DNA from: Elmis aenea | Taxonomy: Eukaryota; Arthropoda; Insecta; Coleoptera; Elmidae | Length of the DNA stretch: 64,000 nt | NCBI GenBank assembly: GCA_947652605.1 | Contig: CANTFG010000263.1 | Coordinates: forward strand, 1 to 64,000 | Direction: 5' to 3' | In this document: positions 11,464 to 21,737 of the stretch, in pieces | Numbering within the stretch: position 1 is the first letter of the stretch | How the letters are laid out: each line of letters begins with the position of its first letter | Position numbers and translations under genes: made by a program | Notes under the pieces: model-generated | Told to the model about the DNA's origin: nothing | Database searches by the model: none | What the model saw: the letters and a program-made list of their open reading frames with translations, nothing else

Positions 11464-14400
11464 TTACTTAAAACCACTAGTGTCACCCCTTAGGTCTTTG
11501 ACGTGCCACACGCCTACGTCTTTGCCATGTTCATTGACTAGTCTATAGGTGGCCGTCCCCGTCCTTTCTTTGACTGTGCAACGAACGTATTTGGGTGCTA
11601 GCTTCTGAGCAAATTTGTCAGCAGCGCTAGACAGCACTACATTCTTCTTCCAAACCGTGTCTCCACGTTCAAATTGTACGGTGCGCCTCCGAAGATCATA
11701 GCGTCCCTTATTCCGTTCGTACGACTCTTTCAATCGAACACCTACCGCTTCATATACCTCAGACAGTTGGTTAACATCTCGAACTAGTTGTTCGCGTTTT
11801 TCCAGTGTCAGCTCTTCTGGGGAAAGATTCTCCAACTTCCCATAATAATCTCCATTGGCCGGTACCGTACGACCAAAATTGAGAAAGGAGGGTGTTTGTC
11901 CTGTCACCTCATGAACTGCGTTCCGCAAGGCATGACCAACCCTATAAATCTCAACATCCCACAACCGGTGATTGTCTTTAACATACGATCGAATCGCCGT
12001 ACCAATGACCTTATTAACCCGCTCGACAGGATTCACCTGAGGATGGTAACTAGCATTGTACCAAACCTTCTGCACCTTGTAATGATCGATTAACTTCTTA
12101 AACACCGAGCTCTTAAACTGGACACCATTGTCACACATGACTATTTGGGGCACACCAAAGAGGAGAAAAACATCATTTTCCAAAAACTTAACAACTGCGG
12201 AACTAGTAGCTTGGCTCACTGGCTTCAACAACGTAAACTTCGTGAACCAATCTGAAACGACTAACAAAAATGCATTTCCCTTAGTTGAACGAGGGAAAGG
12301 GCCCATGATATCTACTGAGATCAATTGAAATGGATATCGAACAGACTTCTCTTTGCCCATCAACCCAAACCTAGCAAAAGTAGGCGATTTACTCCCAAGA
12401 CAAACTTCACAACGACGTACATAACGAGAGACGTCTCTTTTCATCTTAGGCCAGTAATACTTCTCGCCCAACTTCTGCAAAGTCTTAAAACAACCTAAAT
12501 GGGCCGACGTGGGATCATCGTGACATTCCCTTAAAAGTTCCGACCTATATTTCTTAGGAACGACCAACTTCCACTCGATCAGATTGGACACAAGATTATG
12601 TTTGTTCGCAACGTACTTGTAAATCAAACCATCCTCCTCTTTGAAGTTTGGATACGACTCAGCGTGAGCAGCAATCTTGTTTAACAACTGTAAATACCAC
12701 GGCTCCCTATCTGCATCTACAACTTTGAGAGTACTAATTTGAGCTGGGGCTCGGGACAGGGCGTCTGGGACCACATTGAACCTCCCCTTGCGATGAACTA
12801 TATCGAATACGTGTTGAGAAAGACGCAAGCTCCATCGGGCAAGTCGACCACTAGGATTCTGTAACTTAGCTAACCATAACAACGAATAATGATCAGTCAC
12901 CACCGTAAATTTAGAACCCTCAACATAAGGACGATACTTGTCGATACCAAATAACACTGCTAAACACTCTTTCTCGGTAGCCGAATAATTCTTTTCCGCG
13001 CTGCTCACTGAGCGGCTAGCATAGGCAATTACCTTCTCGTCGTCACCTTCACCCTGGATCAAAACGGCAGCGAGACCGACATCTGACGCGTCGGTTTGAA
13101 TAATAAAAGGTTTACTATAATCGGGACTAGACAAAATCGGAGCAGACACCAACAACTGTTTAATGTGCTGAAAACTCTCTTCAGCGTGAGGATTCCACTT
13201 CACCGACTGCCTCTTACCTTTACCTTTCAGCAAGTTTAATATCGGGGAAACGAACGAAGAAAAATCCGGGATGAAACGGCGATACCAGCCCGCCATGCCC
13301 AGAAAACGTTTGATTTCTGTAGTGGTCCTTGGAGCAGGATACTCCACTATAGCCTTTACTTTATCCGGATCGGTACGAAGCCCATGCTGATCCACAACAA
13401 ATCCTAGATACGATAAAGACGGCTTACAAAATTCACATTTGTCGAAATTGACTGTTAAACCGGCAGAATTCAACCGTTTAAAAACCTCAGATAACGTTTC
13501 CATGTGGCCGTCGAAAGTCTGGGACACCACAATAATATCGTCCAAGTACACAAAAACATTGTCAAATTTGGGGCCTAAAAGATTGTCCATTAACCTTTGT
13601 AACGTCTGTGGACTATTATGTAGCCCAAACGGAAGAACGACAAACTCAAATAAACCCCTGCGAGGAATAGTAAAAGCAGTTTTCTCCCACGAATCAGGAG
13701 AAAGAGGAATTTGCCAGAATGCTTTCTTCAAGTCGATGGAAGTCAGAAAACGAGCGTCTCGAAGTCGATCTAAAATATCTGAAACGAAAGGGAGCGGATA
13801 CGAGTCCCTCCTGGTCACTGAATTAAGACGTCGGCCGTCAAAGCAAAATCTTAAACTGCCATCCTTCTTTTTAACCATCACCACTGGTGAATTCCAGGGA
13901 GATGAAGATGGCCTAATCACCCCCAACTCCATCATCTCGTCTACTTCCTTATTCACAGCTTCTAACATAGCTGGAGACAAAGGAAAATACCTCTGCTTTA
14001 CGGGTTCTGCGTCCCCAGTATCTATGCGATGCTGTACACAATTAACACGGCCTAACTTTGGACCACTGATTACCTTAAACTGGTTGACTATTATCTTTAG
14101 GCGACGTTTCTGCCTATCGTCCAGATCATCCTGCGAGTGAATAACTTTCAAAGTATCGATATGTGTCGGTACTACAAAAGAATTTCTACCAAAGTTAGCC
14201 TTCAAACCAAACAAGTAACAACAGTCTGCACCTAACGTAAGATTAGTAGATATGGAATCTGACACTAAAAGGGAAATTTCCTTAACCTGTCCATCCACAC
14301 ATAAAGGCACTACTACATGTCCTAGCACAGACTGATTAGCACCATCGGCCGTTTGTAACAACGGCGCATTTAACATCCTAGTCAGCTTAAGTCCTAGCTT

Positions 14401-14664
14401 ATCGATCAAAAATAAACCATGCTTTCCCAATACTGACTGGTTAGCCCCTGAATCCAACAACGCAAGGATTTGTTCACCCAGAATAGATACATATAAGAAA
14501 GGTCGGTTATCCTGTTGACGATGACAAAACACGGCGTCTGTACGAGCTGATGCTTTGCAAAAATTACCAACAGTCGTCAACCAGGACTTCCAATGTTCAC
14601 GTTCCGAGTCTAATTCTTGGGAGGAGGGTCCTGTACGCTGGAAGGACAGGCCCTCGTTTGCAGG
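11464..14664 (-). CDS. pol: Pol polyprotein: protease, RT, RNase H, integrase
   Basis: An open pol frame of about 1066 codons, counted from the -1 frameshift point; it has no suitable ATG near its beginning and is open back to a stop at 14701-14703. Numbering residues from codon 14580, the retropepsin active site is DSG at 43-45, the RT catalytic motif YLDD at 345-348, and the RNase H motif TDAS at 496-499. The integrase zinc finger is H687, H694, C724, C727, and the catalytic triad is D757, D817, E853 with the canonical 35-residue D-E spacing. No chromodomain or envelope follows. All catalytic residues are present with no internal stop, so the enzyme set looks intact. The protein should be made as a Gag-Pol fusion in cytoplasmic particles, with integrase acting in the nucleus. 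Frameshift expression is inferred from sequence. Confidence 0.96.
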   Translation of the reverse strand, partial: PANEGLSFQRTGPSSQELDSEREHWKSWLTTVGNFCKASARTDAVFCHRQQDNRPFLYVSILGEQILALLDSGANQSVLGKHGLFLIDKLGLKLTRMLNAPLLQTADGANQSVLGHVVVPLCVDGQVKEISLLVSDSISTNLTLGADCCYLFGLKANFGRNSFVVPTHIDTLKVIHSQDDLDDRQKRRLKIIVNQFKVISGPKLGRVNCVQHRIDTGDAEPVKQRYFPLSPAMLEAVNKEVDEMMELGVIRPSSSPWNSPVVMVKKKDGSLRFCFDGRRLNSVTRRDSYPLPFVSDILDRLRDARFLTSIDLKKAFWQIPLSPDSWEKTAFTIPRRGLFEFVVLPFGLHNSPQTLQRLMDNLLGPKFDNVFVYLDDIIVVSQTFDGHMETLSEVFKRLNSAGLTVNFDKCEFCKPSLSYLGFVVDQHGLRTDPDKVKAIVEYPAPRTTTEIKRFLGMAGWYRRFIPDFSSFVSPILNLLKGKGKRQSVKWNPHAEESFQHIKQLLVSAPILSSPDYSKPFIIQTDASDVGLAAVLIQGEGDDEKVIAYASRSVSSAEKNYSATEKECLAVLFGIDKYRPYVEGSKFTVVTDHYSLLWLAKLQNPSGRLARWSLRLSQHVFDIVHRKGRFNVVPDALSRAPAQISTLKVVDADREPWYLQLLNKIAAHAESYPNFKEEDGLIYKYVANKHNLVSNLIEWKLVVPKKYRSELLRECHDDPTSAHLGCFKTLQKLGEKYYWPKMKRDVSRYVRRCEVCLGSKSPTFARFGLMGKEKSVRYPFQLISVDIMGPFPRSTKGNAFLLVVSDWFTKFTLLKPVSQATSSAVVKFLENDVFLLFGVPQIVMCDNGVQFKSSVFKKLIDHYKVQKVWYNASYHPQVNPVERVNKVIGTAIRSYVKDNHRLWDVEIYRVGHALRNAVHEVTGQTPSFLNFGRTVPANGDYYGKLENLSPEELTLEKREQLVRDVNQLSEVYEAVGVRLKESYERNKGRYDLRRRTVQFERGDTVWKKNVVLSSAADKFAQKLAPKYVRCTVKERTGTATYRLVNEHGKDVGVWHVKDLRGDTSGFK

Positions 14665-16217
14665 TTTTTTGTACCACTACACTTGGGACAAGAAGGAGAA
14701 ACTACGTCCGGCGTACCGCAATTATAGCAGAACAACGTTCTATCCGCCGAACAATTACGAAAACCGTGACCTGACGTACGACAATTCCAGCATCTCAAGC
14801 TCGACTCCTTCCGAAAACCACGTTGAGATTCTCGAGAGCTCTGATGCGCAACCTCCTGTCTATCCGACTGGGCACCCGCCGAAGAATCGCGACGCGAAAT
14901 GGAATGTACATTCCTTTTTTGTGGCGTGTTAGGTTGTCTATACGCTAAATCTGGCTCTAGGGGCGAACTATCAACGTTATTACCGCTCCTATATTTAGCA
15001 TTTTGAACCTTAGTCTCTTCAAGACGTCGACAGTACGTAATTAGTTCGTCTATAGACGTAACGGGAACTAACGATAAATGACTAGCGTAATATGGGTGCA
15101 AGTTCTTCAAAATATACTTCAGTCGATCCGGGTCGGCATAAGAGCATGTCAGTCGATTAAACATATTGATCATCACGGCTATATATAAATTGGGCTTCTC
15201 ATCGGGGCCTTGCTTGCGCGCGCGGATTTCAGACCATAATTCCTCGTCATAGTCCAGAGGTAAAAAGTTTAAACGCAACTGTGCTACCAGCTCTGGCCAA
15301 CTATGAACGCGATTTCTTATGGATCTAAACCATATTAAAGCCTGACCTTCGAATAGATCAATAGCACTACTGAACAATTGAGATTCCGACACGTTTCGAG
15401 CGACTTGTAGCTCTTCAACTCGTTCCAGAAAATAATTAAGCCCCATACGAGTGGCATCCCCACAAAACTTAAGATTCCACTTAACCACCGGAACCGAAGG
15501 GACAGGCGTAACAGACAAAACCGGCTGATTATGCGCTAAAATAACCGACGGCCTAGGATTAAAATTTAAGTTCCGTACCCGACTAACAAAAGCCGGCTCT
15601 TGCATTTTACTAGGCGAAGCTGGAGTTGATGCTTGAGCGTCCGTATCTTTGTTATCAACCCGTGTCGACTCCTGATGCTCACCATCATTTTGAACCACCA
15701 CGTCCTCACCATCTCCCGGCGGCATACTAGCGACTTCCTGAACCGACAGGATCGATCGTTCCATCACAACCGCCAAATCATTATAATGTATCTCGGGGTT
15801 CTCGAATATTGAGGTTAAACAGTCTAATAAATTTGAACAGCAACTTTCCATTTTAGAAATAGTCTCTTTAATATTTTCCGCAACGGGAACATACTTAACT
15901 CGGGTGAGGACATGCATAACACGAGTGTATAACTTATTGTATTCGCTCGTCAACGGCTTCAAACTAAATTCATCTACTAACGACACTAAAGTTTCTAATT
16001 TACTTCCACAAATGTCTAGTTCGCTTGGTGTGTCGAGTTCTACTCGAGCATACCCTTTACTCAATGAAGGATCGCTTCCTTCCAACCTTAATTGCTTGCG
16101 CAGAAGCTTACGTCTGTCGTCCACCTTTAAACCTGTGGAATCGACACCACGAATCAAGAGTTCGAAGGACAACTCGTCCTTGAGCAAATAATTAACGAAA
16201 ACCCTTGGCTCCTCCAT
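14610..16217 (-). CDS. gag: Gag structural protein with zinc knuckles
   Basis: 535 codons from the ATG at 16217-16215, the first ATG after the primer site; the frame is open slightly upstream but lacks another ATG. The retrotransposon gag core lies in the middle (about residues 265-360), around LIWFRSIRNRVHSWPELVAQ. Near the C terminus is a CCHC knuckle CWNCRTSGHGFRNC (C-x2-C-x4-H-x4-C), then a second, CYNCGTPDVVSPSC, in which Val stands where His is expected. Gag would form virus-like particles and package element RNA. It ends 30 nt upstream of the pol codon at 14580 and overlaps the open pol frame by about 90 nt, in a different frame. It is complete and uninterrupted. Confidence 0.95.
   Translation of the reverse strand: MEEPRVFVNYLLKDELSFELLIRGVDSTGLKVDDRRKLLRKQLRLEGSDPSLSKGYARVELDTPSELDICGSKLETLVSLVDEFSLKPLTSEYNKLYTRVMHVLTRVKYVPVAENIKETISKMESCCSNLLDCLTSIFENPEIHYNDLAVVMERSILSVQEVASMPPGDGEDVVVQNDGEHQESTRVDNKDTDAQASTPASPSKMQEPAFVSRVRNLNFNPRPSVILAHNQPVLSVTPVPSVPVVKWNLKFCGDATRMGLNYFLERVEELQVARNVSESQLFSSAIDLFEGQALIWFRSIRNRVHSWPELVAQLRLNFLPLDYDEELWSEIRARKQGPDEKPNLYIAVMINMFNRLTCSYADPDRLKYILKNLHPYYASHLSLVPVTSIDELITYCRRLEETKVQNAKYRSGNNVDSSPLEPDLAYRQPNTPQKRNVHSISRRDSSAGAQSDRQEVAHQSSRESQRGFRKESSLRCWNCRTSGHGFRNCSADRTLFCYNCGTPDVVSPSCPKCSGTKNLQTRACPSSVQDPPPKN
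14624..14670 (-). promoter_or_regulatory. -1 ribosomal frameshift signal: slippery heptamer plus hairpin
   Basis: On the element strand the heptamer AAAAAAC occupies 14670-14664, read in the gag frame as ACA AAA AAC, so it fits X XXY YYZ. After an 8-nt spacer comes a stem: GAGGGCCTGT (14655-14646) pairs with ACAGGACCCTC (14634-14624) as 10 base pairs with one bulged A and an 11-nt loop. A -1 slip puts the ribosome exactly into the pol frame before the gag stop at 14610. Whether the loop pairs further downstream as a pseudoknot cannot be told by eye. Confidence 0.9.
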
Positions 16218-16432
16218 TTCAACCAAGACAGCAAGAAAGCCTTAATTTAAAAAATTATCAAAACCTTATCTCAAGCCAGAGAACGATACTGAACCTAGAT
16301 AAAATAATCAAACTCAAGGAGCATACACCTTAACGGCAACGATCCCCCCAAAAATCAAAAAAACTAAATGAAAAATGACAACCCACCAGCTGTTGTAACC
16401 TTTCATCCAAAAAAAAAAATACTAAACTTTGG

Positions 16433-16450
16433 GCCCCACGTTGGGCGCCA
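16433..16450 (-). promoter_or_regulatory. tRNA primer binding site (tRNA-Lys type)
   Basis: On the element strand the 18 nt read TGGCGCCCAACGTGGGGC, two bases inside the 5' LTR. This is the classic site complementary to the 3' end of tRNA-Lys as used by several retroviruses and gypsy-group elements. The remaining 215 bp to the gag ATG form the leader. Confidence 0.93.
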
Positions 16451-16452
16451 CG

Positions 16453-17497
16453 TGTAACACTTTGACACCCTCTCAGTGTTAAATGACCGGGCTCTTGGTC
16501 GGTGGCAAGGATCGTGGGTTCACAAACAAAACAAACAAAAAAAAAACTAATCTAAATAAACAATTTAATAAATCAATAAAAGGGCGCCAAGTTATTTGGT
16601 TGATTCTCCTTAACAAATAACTAAAACAAGGAACTTTTTAGCATTGAAGTTTTCTGAATACTGAAAATAAATTTGTACCGCGCTTACAATACAGGCCTTA
16701 ACTTAATATCTACCCCCATTGTTGGTGCACTTAGTTGAGGCGATCCTGGCGGAAGATGCCGTTCCAGTTGGTTGGAGGACACGCTACTTCTGCGAACGTG
16801 ACCGTTGCTAACGGCGGACAGATGGCGTTCCTAGCGGAGTGGTTCTAGTACACGCTACAGCTGCGTACTCGACGGCTCGGTGAACTGCGTATTACGCACG
16901 TGCCACCGGTTAGGAACACTCCCACCTACTAGATAATGCTTACGCGGCACTTCGCTGAACATTTATAATCACTTGCGAGATTTAACTACATTTATCACTC
17001 GCCAATATCCGTACAAACACTCAAATACGTTGATACATCGTAAGTAATCTTTTCAGTACACTTGCTAGATTTAACTACATTTATCACTAGCAAATATCCG
17101 TACAAACACTCAAATACGTCGATACATCGTAAGTAATCTATTCAGTACACTGGCTAGATTTAACTACATTTATCACTAGCAAATATCCGTACAAACACTC
17201 AAATACGTCGATACATCGTAAGTAATCTATTCAGTACACTTGCTAGATTTAACTACATGTAAATTCACACCACGTGCTTGACTCACGCAGATCCCAGAGC
17301 CCGTGTCCTTTTTCTGACAACGGCCCGACAGGAAGTGCTATTTTTACCCACGCTAAACTGAGAAATTTGCAAAAGCGACGTTGCCACGTCTAACTCAACA
17401 ATTTTAATTTAAAGATGAGACGTTGTCACGTCTAAATCATAATTTGAAATACAGGTGCTGGGTTGCCAAATCTGTACACGGCTTTTAAACCGTTACA
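16453..17497 (-). repeat. 5' LTR of the gypsy element
   Basis: 1045 bp, matching 8919-9963 throughout as far as I could read. It contains the 89-bp tandem array (16970-17258). The 5' LTR should hold the promoter; no TATA box was assigned with confidence. Confidence 0.97.
16970..17258 (-). repeat. 89-bp tandem repeat inside the 5' LTR
   Basis: Same three full units and one partial unit as in the other LTR, offset by 7534 bp. Confidence 0.93.
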
Positions 17498-17527
17498 GCG
17501 GTTTAATTCTTATAGGGACACCCGGTA

Positions 17528-18670
17528 TACATTTTTAAAATATGTTACCCATCCTATGATAATTATTCCTCCAATGCATAATCGTATGACGTCTGTTAGA
17601 TCAGTAGCACATCGCGCGGTCGTTTCATGGCTTTATGAACGCAAAATTATTATTTCTTACCGTAAATTTATCATAGTTTGAACATTTTAAGGACAAACGA
17701 AAATTCATGAGCAAAAATGTTGTAATTATAACGGAATTTACCATGCATTATTACGTCATTATTGTCTTAACTTTTAAGTTAGTGACGTTTAGATGACGCA
17801 CCTTTATTCTCACACCGTGATTATGCACAAAAAATCCTGCAAAATATTTAAATAATTAATTATAAGGACAATAACAGTCATGTGCATTAGAAGCACAATA
17901 ATTCCTAAACTTTTTTGTGTAGTTTAAGTTATAAGTGCCCTTTTAGAATATAATCTTTACTGTTCCTTCGCTGAGGAGACCACCTACTGCTTGCTTTACT
18001 CACGCTGATGTGTATATAAACTTCAGTAGGTATTATTATTGTTTTTACTCCATGCAAAAACTACAACAATCGTGAACCCATGACATCATACTTTTTTTTA
18101 AGCCATAGCAGGTAAAGAATGTAGGTTTTGTTTATCCGTAACGATCTGAAACTGTGACTTCCTACTTAAAAAAATCTACAATTTAATATCGTTCGTGTCT
18201 CGGTATCGTGAGTAAGTATTATTAGTCATCGACTTTGTTTTATTGTCGTTTCTTGGCAGGGGTAAAAAAAAGCTAAACGATTAATTTATTATAAGCCAAA
18301 GCCAACGAGGAACGCCGGGTGAATCATAAGCTCATTTCCATTCACGAGCAAACCTTGACTGGTGTTTGTATTGTTACGTTTTTAACAATCGGGAGTCTAC
18401 TTGTTTCTGTGCTGATAGTTATATTTGAATTCTGCGTCGTGTGTTATTGTTTTCACGGTTTTTGGATTCGAGCATGTTTGCTGTTTGCCATTTGTTAAAC
18501 AAATTTTTACGTTTGTTGCATTAAACGAGCTACTGAGTACGATACAAGGACAATTAATTGTAATGAATAAATAGATTTGAATGCATTAACGCCTCTGCTG
18601 GTAAACCTATACAGGATGGCAATAATAGGAGCCGCATGAAAAGTTGGAAAATTCAAATATGAAAAATGCA
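17528..18670. other. Intergenic, nothing recognised
   Basis: About 1.1 kb right of the nested locus. No coding, terminal-repeat or tandem signal was identified. Confidence 0.45.
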
Positions 18671-18797
18671 CCGGTAGAATCATTCAAATCTTGAATCGTT
18701 GAACGCCGGAATCACTCAACGCTGGAATCATGCAACGATGGAACTGCGCAAGACGGGAATCGTTCATCGCCGGAAAGCTCAAATCTGGAATCCAGAA
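18671..18797. repeat. 16-17-bp degenerate tandem repeat
   Basis: About seven units of the type GGAATCACTCAACGCT, varying at several positions. Short and diverged. Confidence 0.7.
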
Positions 18798-20004
18798 ATT
18801 AAGAATTTTTGTTGCCCTCTGTGTTACAACAGCCAAAGTATAATATAATTGCAGAACACTTCATTTTATAATTTATCTTTACTATTGTACAGTGAAAGAA
18901 ACTTGGTGTAAATGGTAACTCAAGGGCTACAAATTGGGGCAAAGTTGTGTGATTTCATATTTAAATATTCCAGATATGAATGGCTTACCCAATAATCTAC
19001 ATGTGTAGTAAGAGTAACTTTGTTATTATAAGAGTTACATAGTCGGTTAAATTAGCACAATTGGGCAGAATTTCAAGACAAATTTAATGCCATTTTGATA
19101 TTTGACATACACCTTTTTTTAAAATATTTTGAAAAAATGAAAAACACTACTTTTTCAATGTTAAATAATTCCATAACCACCAATGTTAAAATCAAAATGT
19201 GAAATGATTCCTGTATATATTTTTACGTAGAATAGGAAAAAAATATCTAAAAAGTCATGGCACATTCGATTTTTGAGATATAAGCCAAACTTGACTTTTT
19301 TTCAATGGCAACCATAGTTGGTTATGGGTTCATTATTATTTTTTTGCAAACAATTTACAGTTTCTATTTTAAAATATCTACACGCTCTGAGCAATTGAAA
19401 ATTCGTTAGTAAATAACATTAGATTAGAACAACAGCTAAAAAACTGTGGGCTTTTTTAATCATAAAATGTACGATTCCTTGTTTTTCGCTATTATTCAAT
19501 CAGTTAATGAGCACGAGCAACCACATTTAACAGTTTGGTTAGGTCAGATTTCTTGTCACTTGATTTCTTGGTCACTGTTACGGTGTTTTAAATTGTTTTG
19601 GCCTAACAACATACGTGATAAAATTATACATACTAGCAGTTCTACGAATTTTGAGGTGTTTTGTGAAAAAAATAAATTAGATAAACTACATTTGCACCAG
19701 GTTATTTGATCCGCTAGGAACACCTTTTTAGGCAAACCACTTAGATAAACAAAAAAAAAAACAACAACTTTGGTAGATTTTGCAGATTAACAATACAATT
19801 GCTTAGAAAAACATTATTATCCACAAAGCGGAGATCTCAAATTTGTATTGCCCATGGAGAGGGGTATACACTTTGAATGCATGTTATAATTTAGTTTCAA
19901 TAGTAATGGTAACTGAAAAATCATAAATTATTATAGTACCTATGTAAAAACTATCTTAAATTATTTAGGTTTTTTGTGTGTTTAATTAAGTACAGCTAGT
20001 TTAT
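18798..20004. other. Intergenic, nothing recognised
   Basis: AT-rich. An 87-codon open frame at 19446-19709 has no recognisable domain and I do not treat it as a gene. Confidence 0.4.
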
Positions 20005-20460
20005 TTATGTGCAGTTTTGTTTTGTTTTTCCATGGCCACTTTGATTAAACTTAATAAATACAATAACATTGTAATAACTTACATATTTTAAAAGATAAGA
20101 GCAAATAAAGTTCACAGCCCTTTTACAACATTCTTTAATTAAACTACAATCAGAGAACGGTTTCGGATGTTTAGCTGAAATATTAAAAATTTCATAACTT
20201 GCTATTGTTGTGGGGTCTTGTTGTTTATACGCATTTTTGAATAAGTTTTGTTGTCCCACTAAGTACTATTTCTCTTCTTAAATCACCTGTTAATTTCTCA
20301 TATTTTTTAGGCACTTTTTGGCATGTAATGATACTTAATGTTATACTCTTTAAAAACAGCAATGCTTATGATATAGAAAGGGGCCGCGGGCCGAATCAAA
20401 ATGCCAGAGGAACCGCAGGTTGCTCGGGCTTGTTATAAGCAAACGAAAACGCCATTTTCT
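20005..20460 (-). pseudogene. hAT transposase N-terminal fragment and terminus
   Basis: On the minus strand, about 20245-20090 reads YKQQDPTTIASYEIFNISAK followed by PKPFSDCSLIKECC. This is the segment after the BED finger in hAT proteins of the GTF2IRD2/ZBED/SCAND3 group (consensus ASY-x-AK-x-KPFSD-x-IK-x-C). To its right, 20375-20450 has a GC-rich stretch, on the minus strand GCAACCTGCGG then TTCGGCCCGCGGCC, typical of the outer end of such elements. The rest of the transposase is deleted. A homologous fragment lies at 59955-60665 in the same orientation. Confidence 0.65.
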
Positions 20461-21230
20461 GGTTTTTTATGAATAACACAAAAACGAATAATCATCATAG
20501 ATCATTTTGTCCCATTTAACCAACTAGGTATCTCTTACCCATGCTGTTCACGATAAATCGGACATCCTGTATATCGATTTATACATAAAATTTAAAGCAC
20601 CATTTGCTCTCGGAAAAACGTCAAGAGCCGATGTTCAATAGTTCCAAGTGTAGCTTTAACGCTAAACAAAAATTACAATATCAAAAGGTGAGGTAGCAAA
20701 GACCGCGATTTCAAAGCCCTCTGTACTGGATAAGACACGTCAGAAGAAACGTACTCCTTTCAGAAGAAAATCTTTGAAGTGAGCTCGCATTCGCAAATGT
20801 AAATCGACTATTTTACTGTAAACGCACGCCCAAGCCGTCTGTAATAAGAAAATAGTCCGCCGATGTTTATGTAAATTGATATTGTGCAAAATACACAACT
20901 GCATTTGCATAATACACTCGCAGAAAAGTTTTGGAATGACTGGTACGATTTACCACACGTAGACGACCACATCACGTTCAGAGCTAGAGTACACATTAAG
21001 TTTTTGCACGTAATTTAATTGTACACGGAAATTAAACTAAATTACTTTACTAAACTTTAAATAATGAGCGCAAAACTTATATAATTTACATCTTAAGTTT
21101 CATAAAACATCTCAGTACCAAATAGACGAGTTGCCATAAATATAAATTATAAAGTCGTTGTCGCTAACATGTTTCCTAACGATGCTTGATTTTTGTTCTT
21201 AAATAAATAATAGGGCCATTAGTTATGCAA
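20461..21230. other. Intergenic, nothing recognised
   Basis: AT-rich, with no recognisable element. Confidence 0.45.
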
Positions 21231-21232
21231 TA

Positions 21233-21735
21233 CAGGTAAACCACCGATTTTCCGGCACGCGTGTTTCCAAAGCCTTACCGGATTAACCATTTTGCCGGAT
21301 AAACCGTAAAGAGTTAAGAATCTCACAAAATTGCCTTTCGGAGATTACACGAGGACCGGGCAGTGAGTTAAAAAAAAGGTCCTCGCTTTCTTGAATTGTT
21401 TTAAAATCCGTCCCGGTTCACCCTGATGACTCACGCTTATTTTAAATTCGTACGATTTTTTACAGACCGAGTTAAACATTGTGGGGTCCCTAAATTTGCA
21501 AGAGCCCCCCCTAAAATTCTGAGGCCCGAAGCATTTCCCCTCTGATAGAGCCTGATTATCACCAATAAGTTCAGCGCAAATGATTTAAACAAGCGCGACC
21601 TACAAACAACGCCATCTGTGGCCGCCCAGTAAACTAATCTGGAAACCGGGGAAATTTCACATTTCCTCTAGTAAGTTTGTCCGAACTACAGGAGCTGCCG
21701 TACCATCAGTTGCCGGATTATCGGTGTTGTACCTG
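21233..21735. mobile_element. Pogo/Tigger-like MITE, 503 bp
   Basis: The terminal inverted repeats read CAGGTAAACCACCGATTTTC and CAGGTACAACACCGATAATC, with 21 of the first 25 positions matching, flanked by TA on both sides (21231-21232, 21736-21737). CCGGATTA and CCGGATAAACC motifs recur inside. The ends resemble pogo-group elements. No transposase remains. Confidence 0.75.
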
Positions 21736-21737
21736 TA

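Larger units (their letters stand above)
8919..17497 (-). mobile_element. Full-length Ty3/gypsy LTR retrotransposon, 8.58 kb
   Basis: Complete element on the minus strand: 5' LTR 16453-17497, primer site, gag, pol, polypurine tract, 3' LTR 8919-9963. Both LTRs are 1045 bp, start TGTAAC and end GTTACA, and I saw no difference between them. The target duplication GCGG lies at 8915-8918 and 17498-17501. The domain order protease, RT, RNase H, integrase is that of Metaviridae. There is no env frame. Long LTRs, a 4-bp duplication and a Lys primer site are reminiscent of Osvaldo-like elements, but that placement is tentative. The open frames and matching LTRs suggest recent insertion and possible activity. 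Confidence 0.97.
7161..17525. mobile_element. Long-inverted-repeat element split by a gypsy insertion
   Basis: The left end is CCGGGTATCCC at 7161, preceded by TA; the right end, inverted, is CCGGGTGTCCC ending at 17525, followed by TA. Removing the gypsy element and its duplication leaves about 1782 bp. The left arm (7161 to about 7515) aligns with the reverse complement of 17525-17502 joined to 8918 down to about 8595; for example AGGATAATAAAAATTGG pairs with AGGATAATGAAAATTGG. The arms are therefore about 350 bp, and gypsy landed inside the right arm. An hAT MITE and a non-LTR fragment fill the middle. Short open frames in the arms (for example 7293-7529) are best explained as part of the repeat. 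Superfamily unknown; the TA flank suggests Tc1/mariner-like mobilisation. Confidence 0.7.

Noticed and set aside
13439..14140. 233-codon plus-strand open frame
   Set aside because: It lies opposite the RT/protease part of pol, which has all catalytic motifs; the plus frame is a shadow.
14555..14932. 125-codon plus-strand frame over the gag/pol junction
   Set aside because: Antisense to the zinc-knuckle region of gag; no independent motif.
18612..20577. CAGGATGGC and, inverted, CAGGATGTCC as ends of a 2-kb element
   Set aside because: The match is only about 8 bp, no arm extension is visible, and the flanks do not clearly match.
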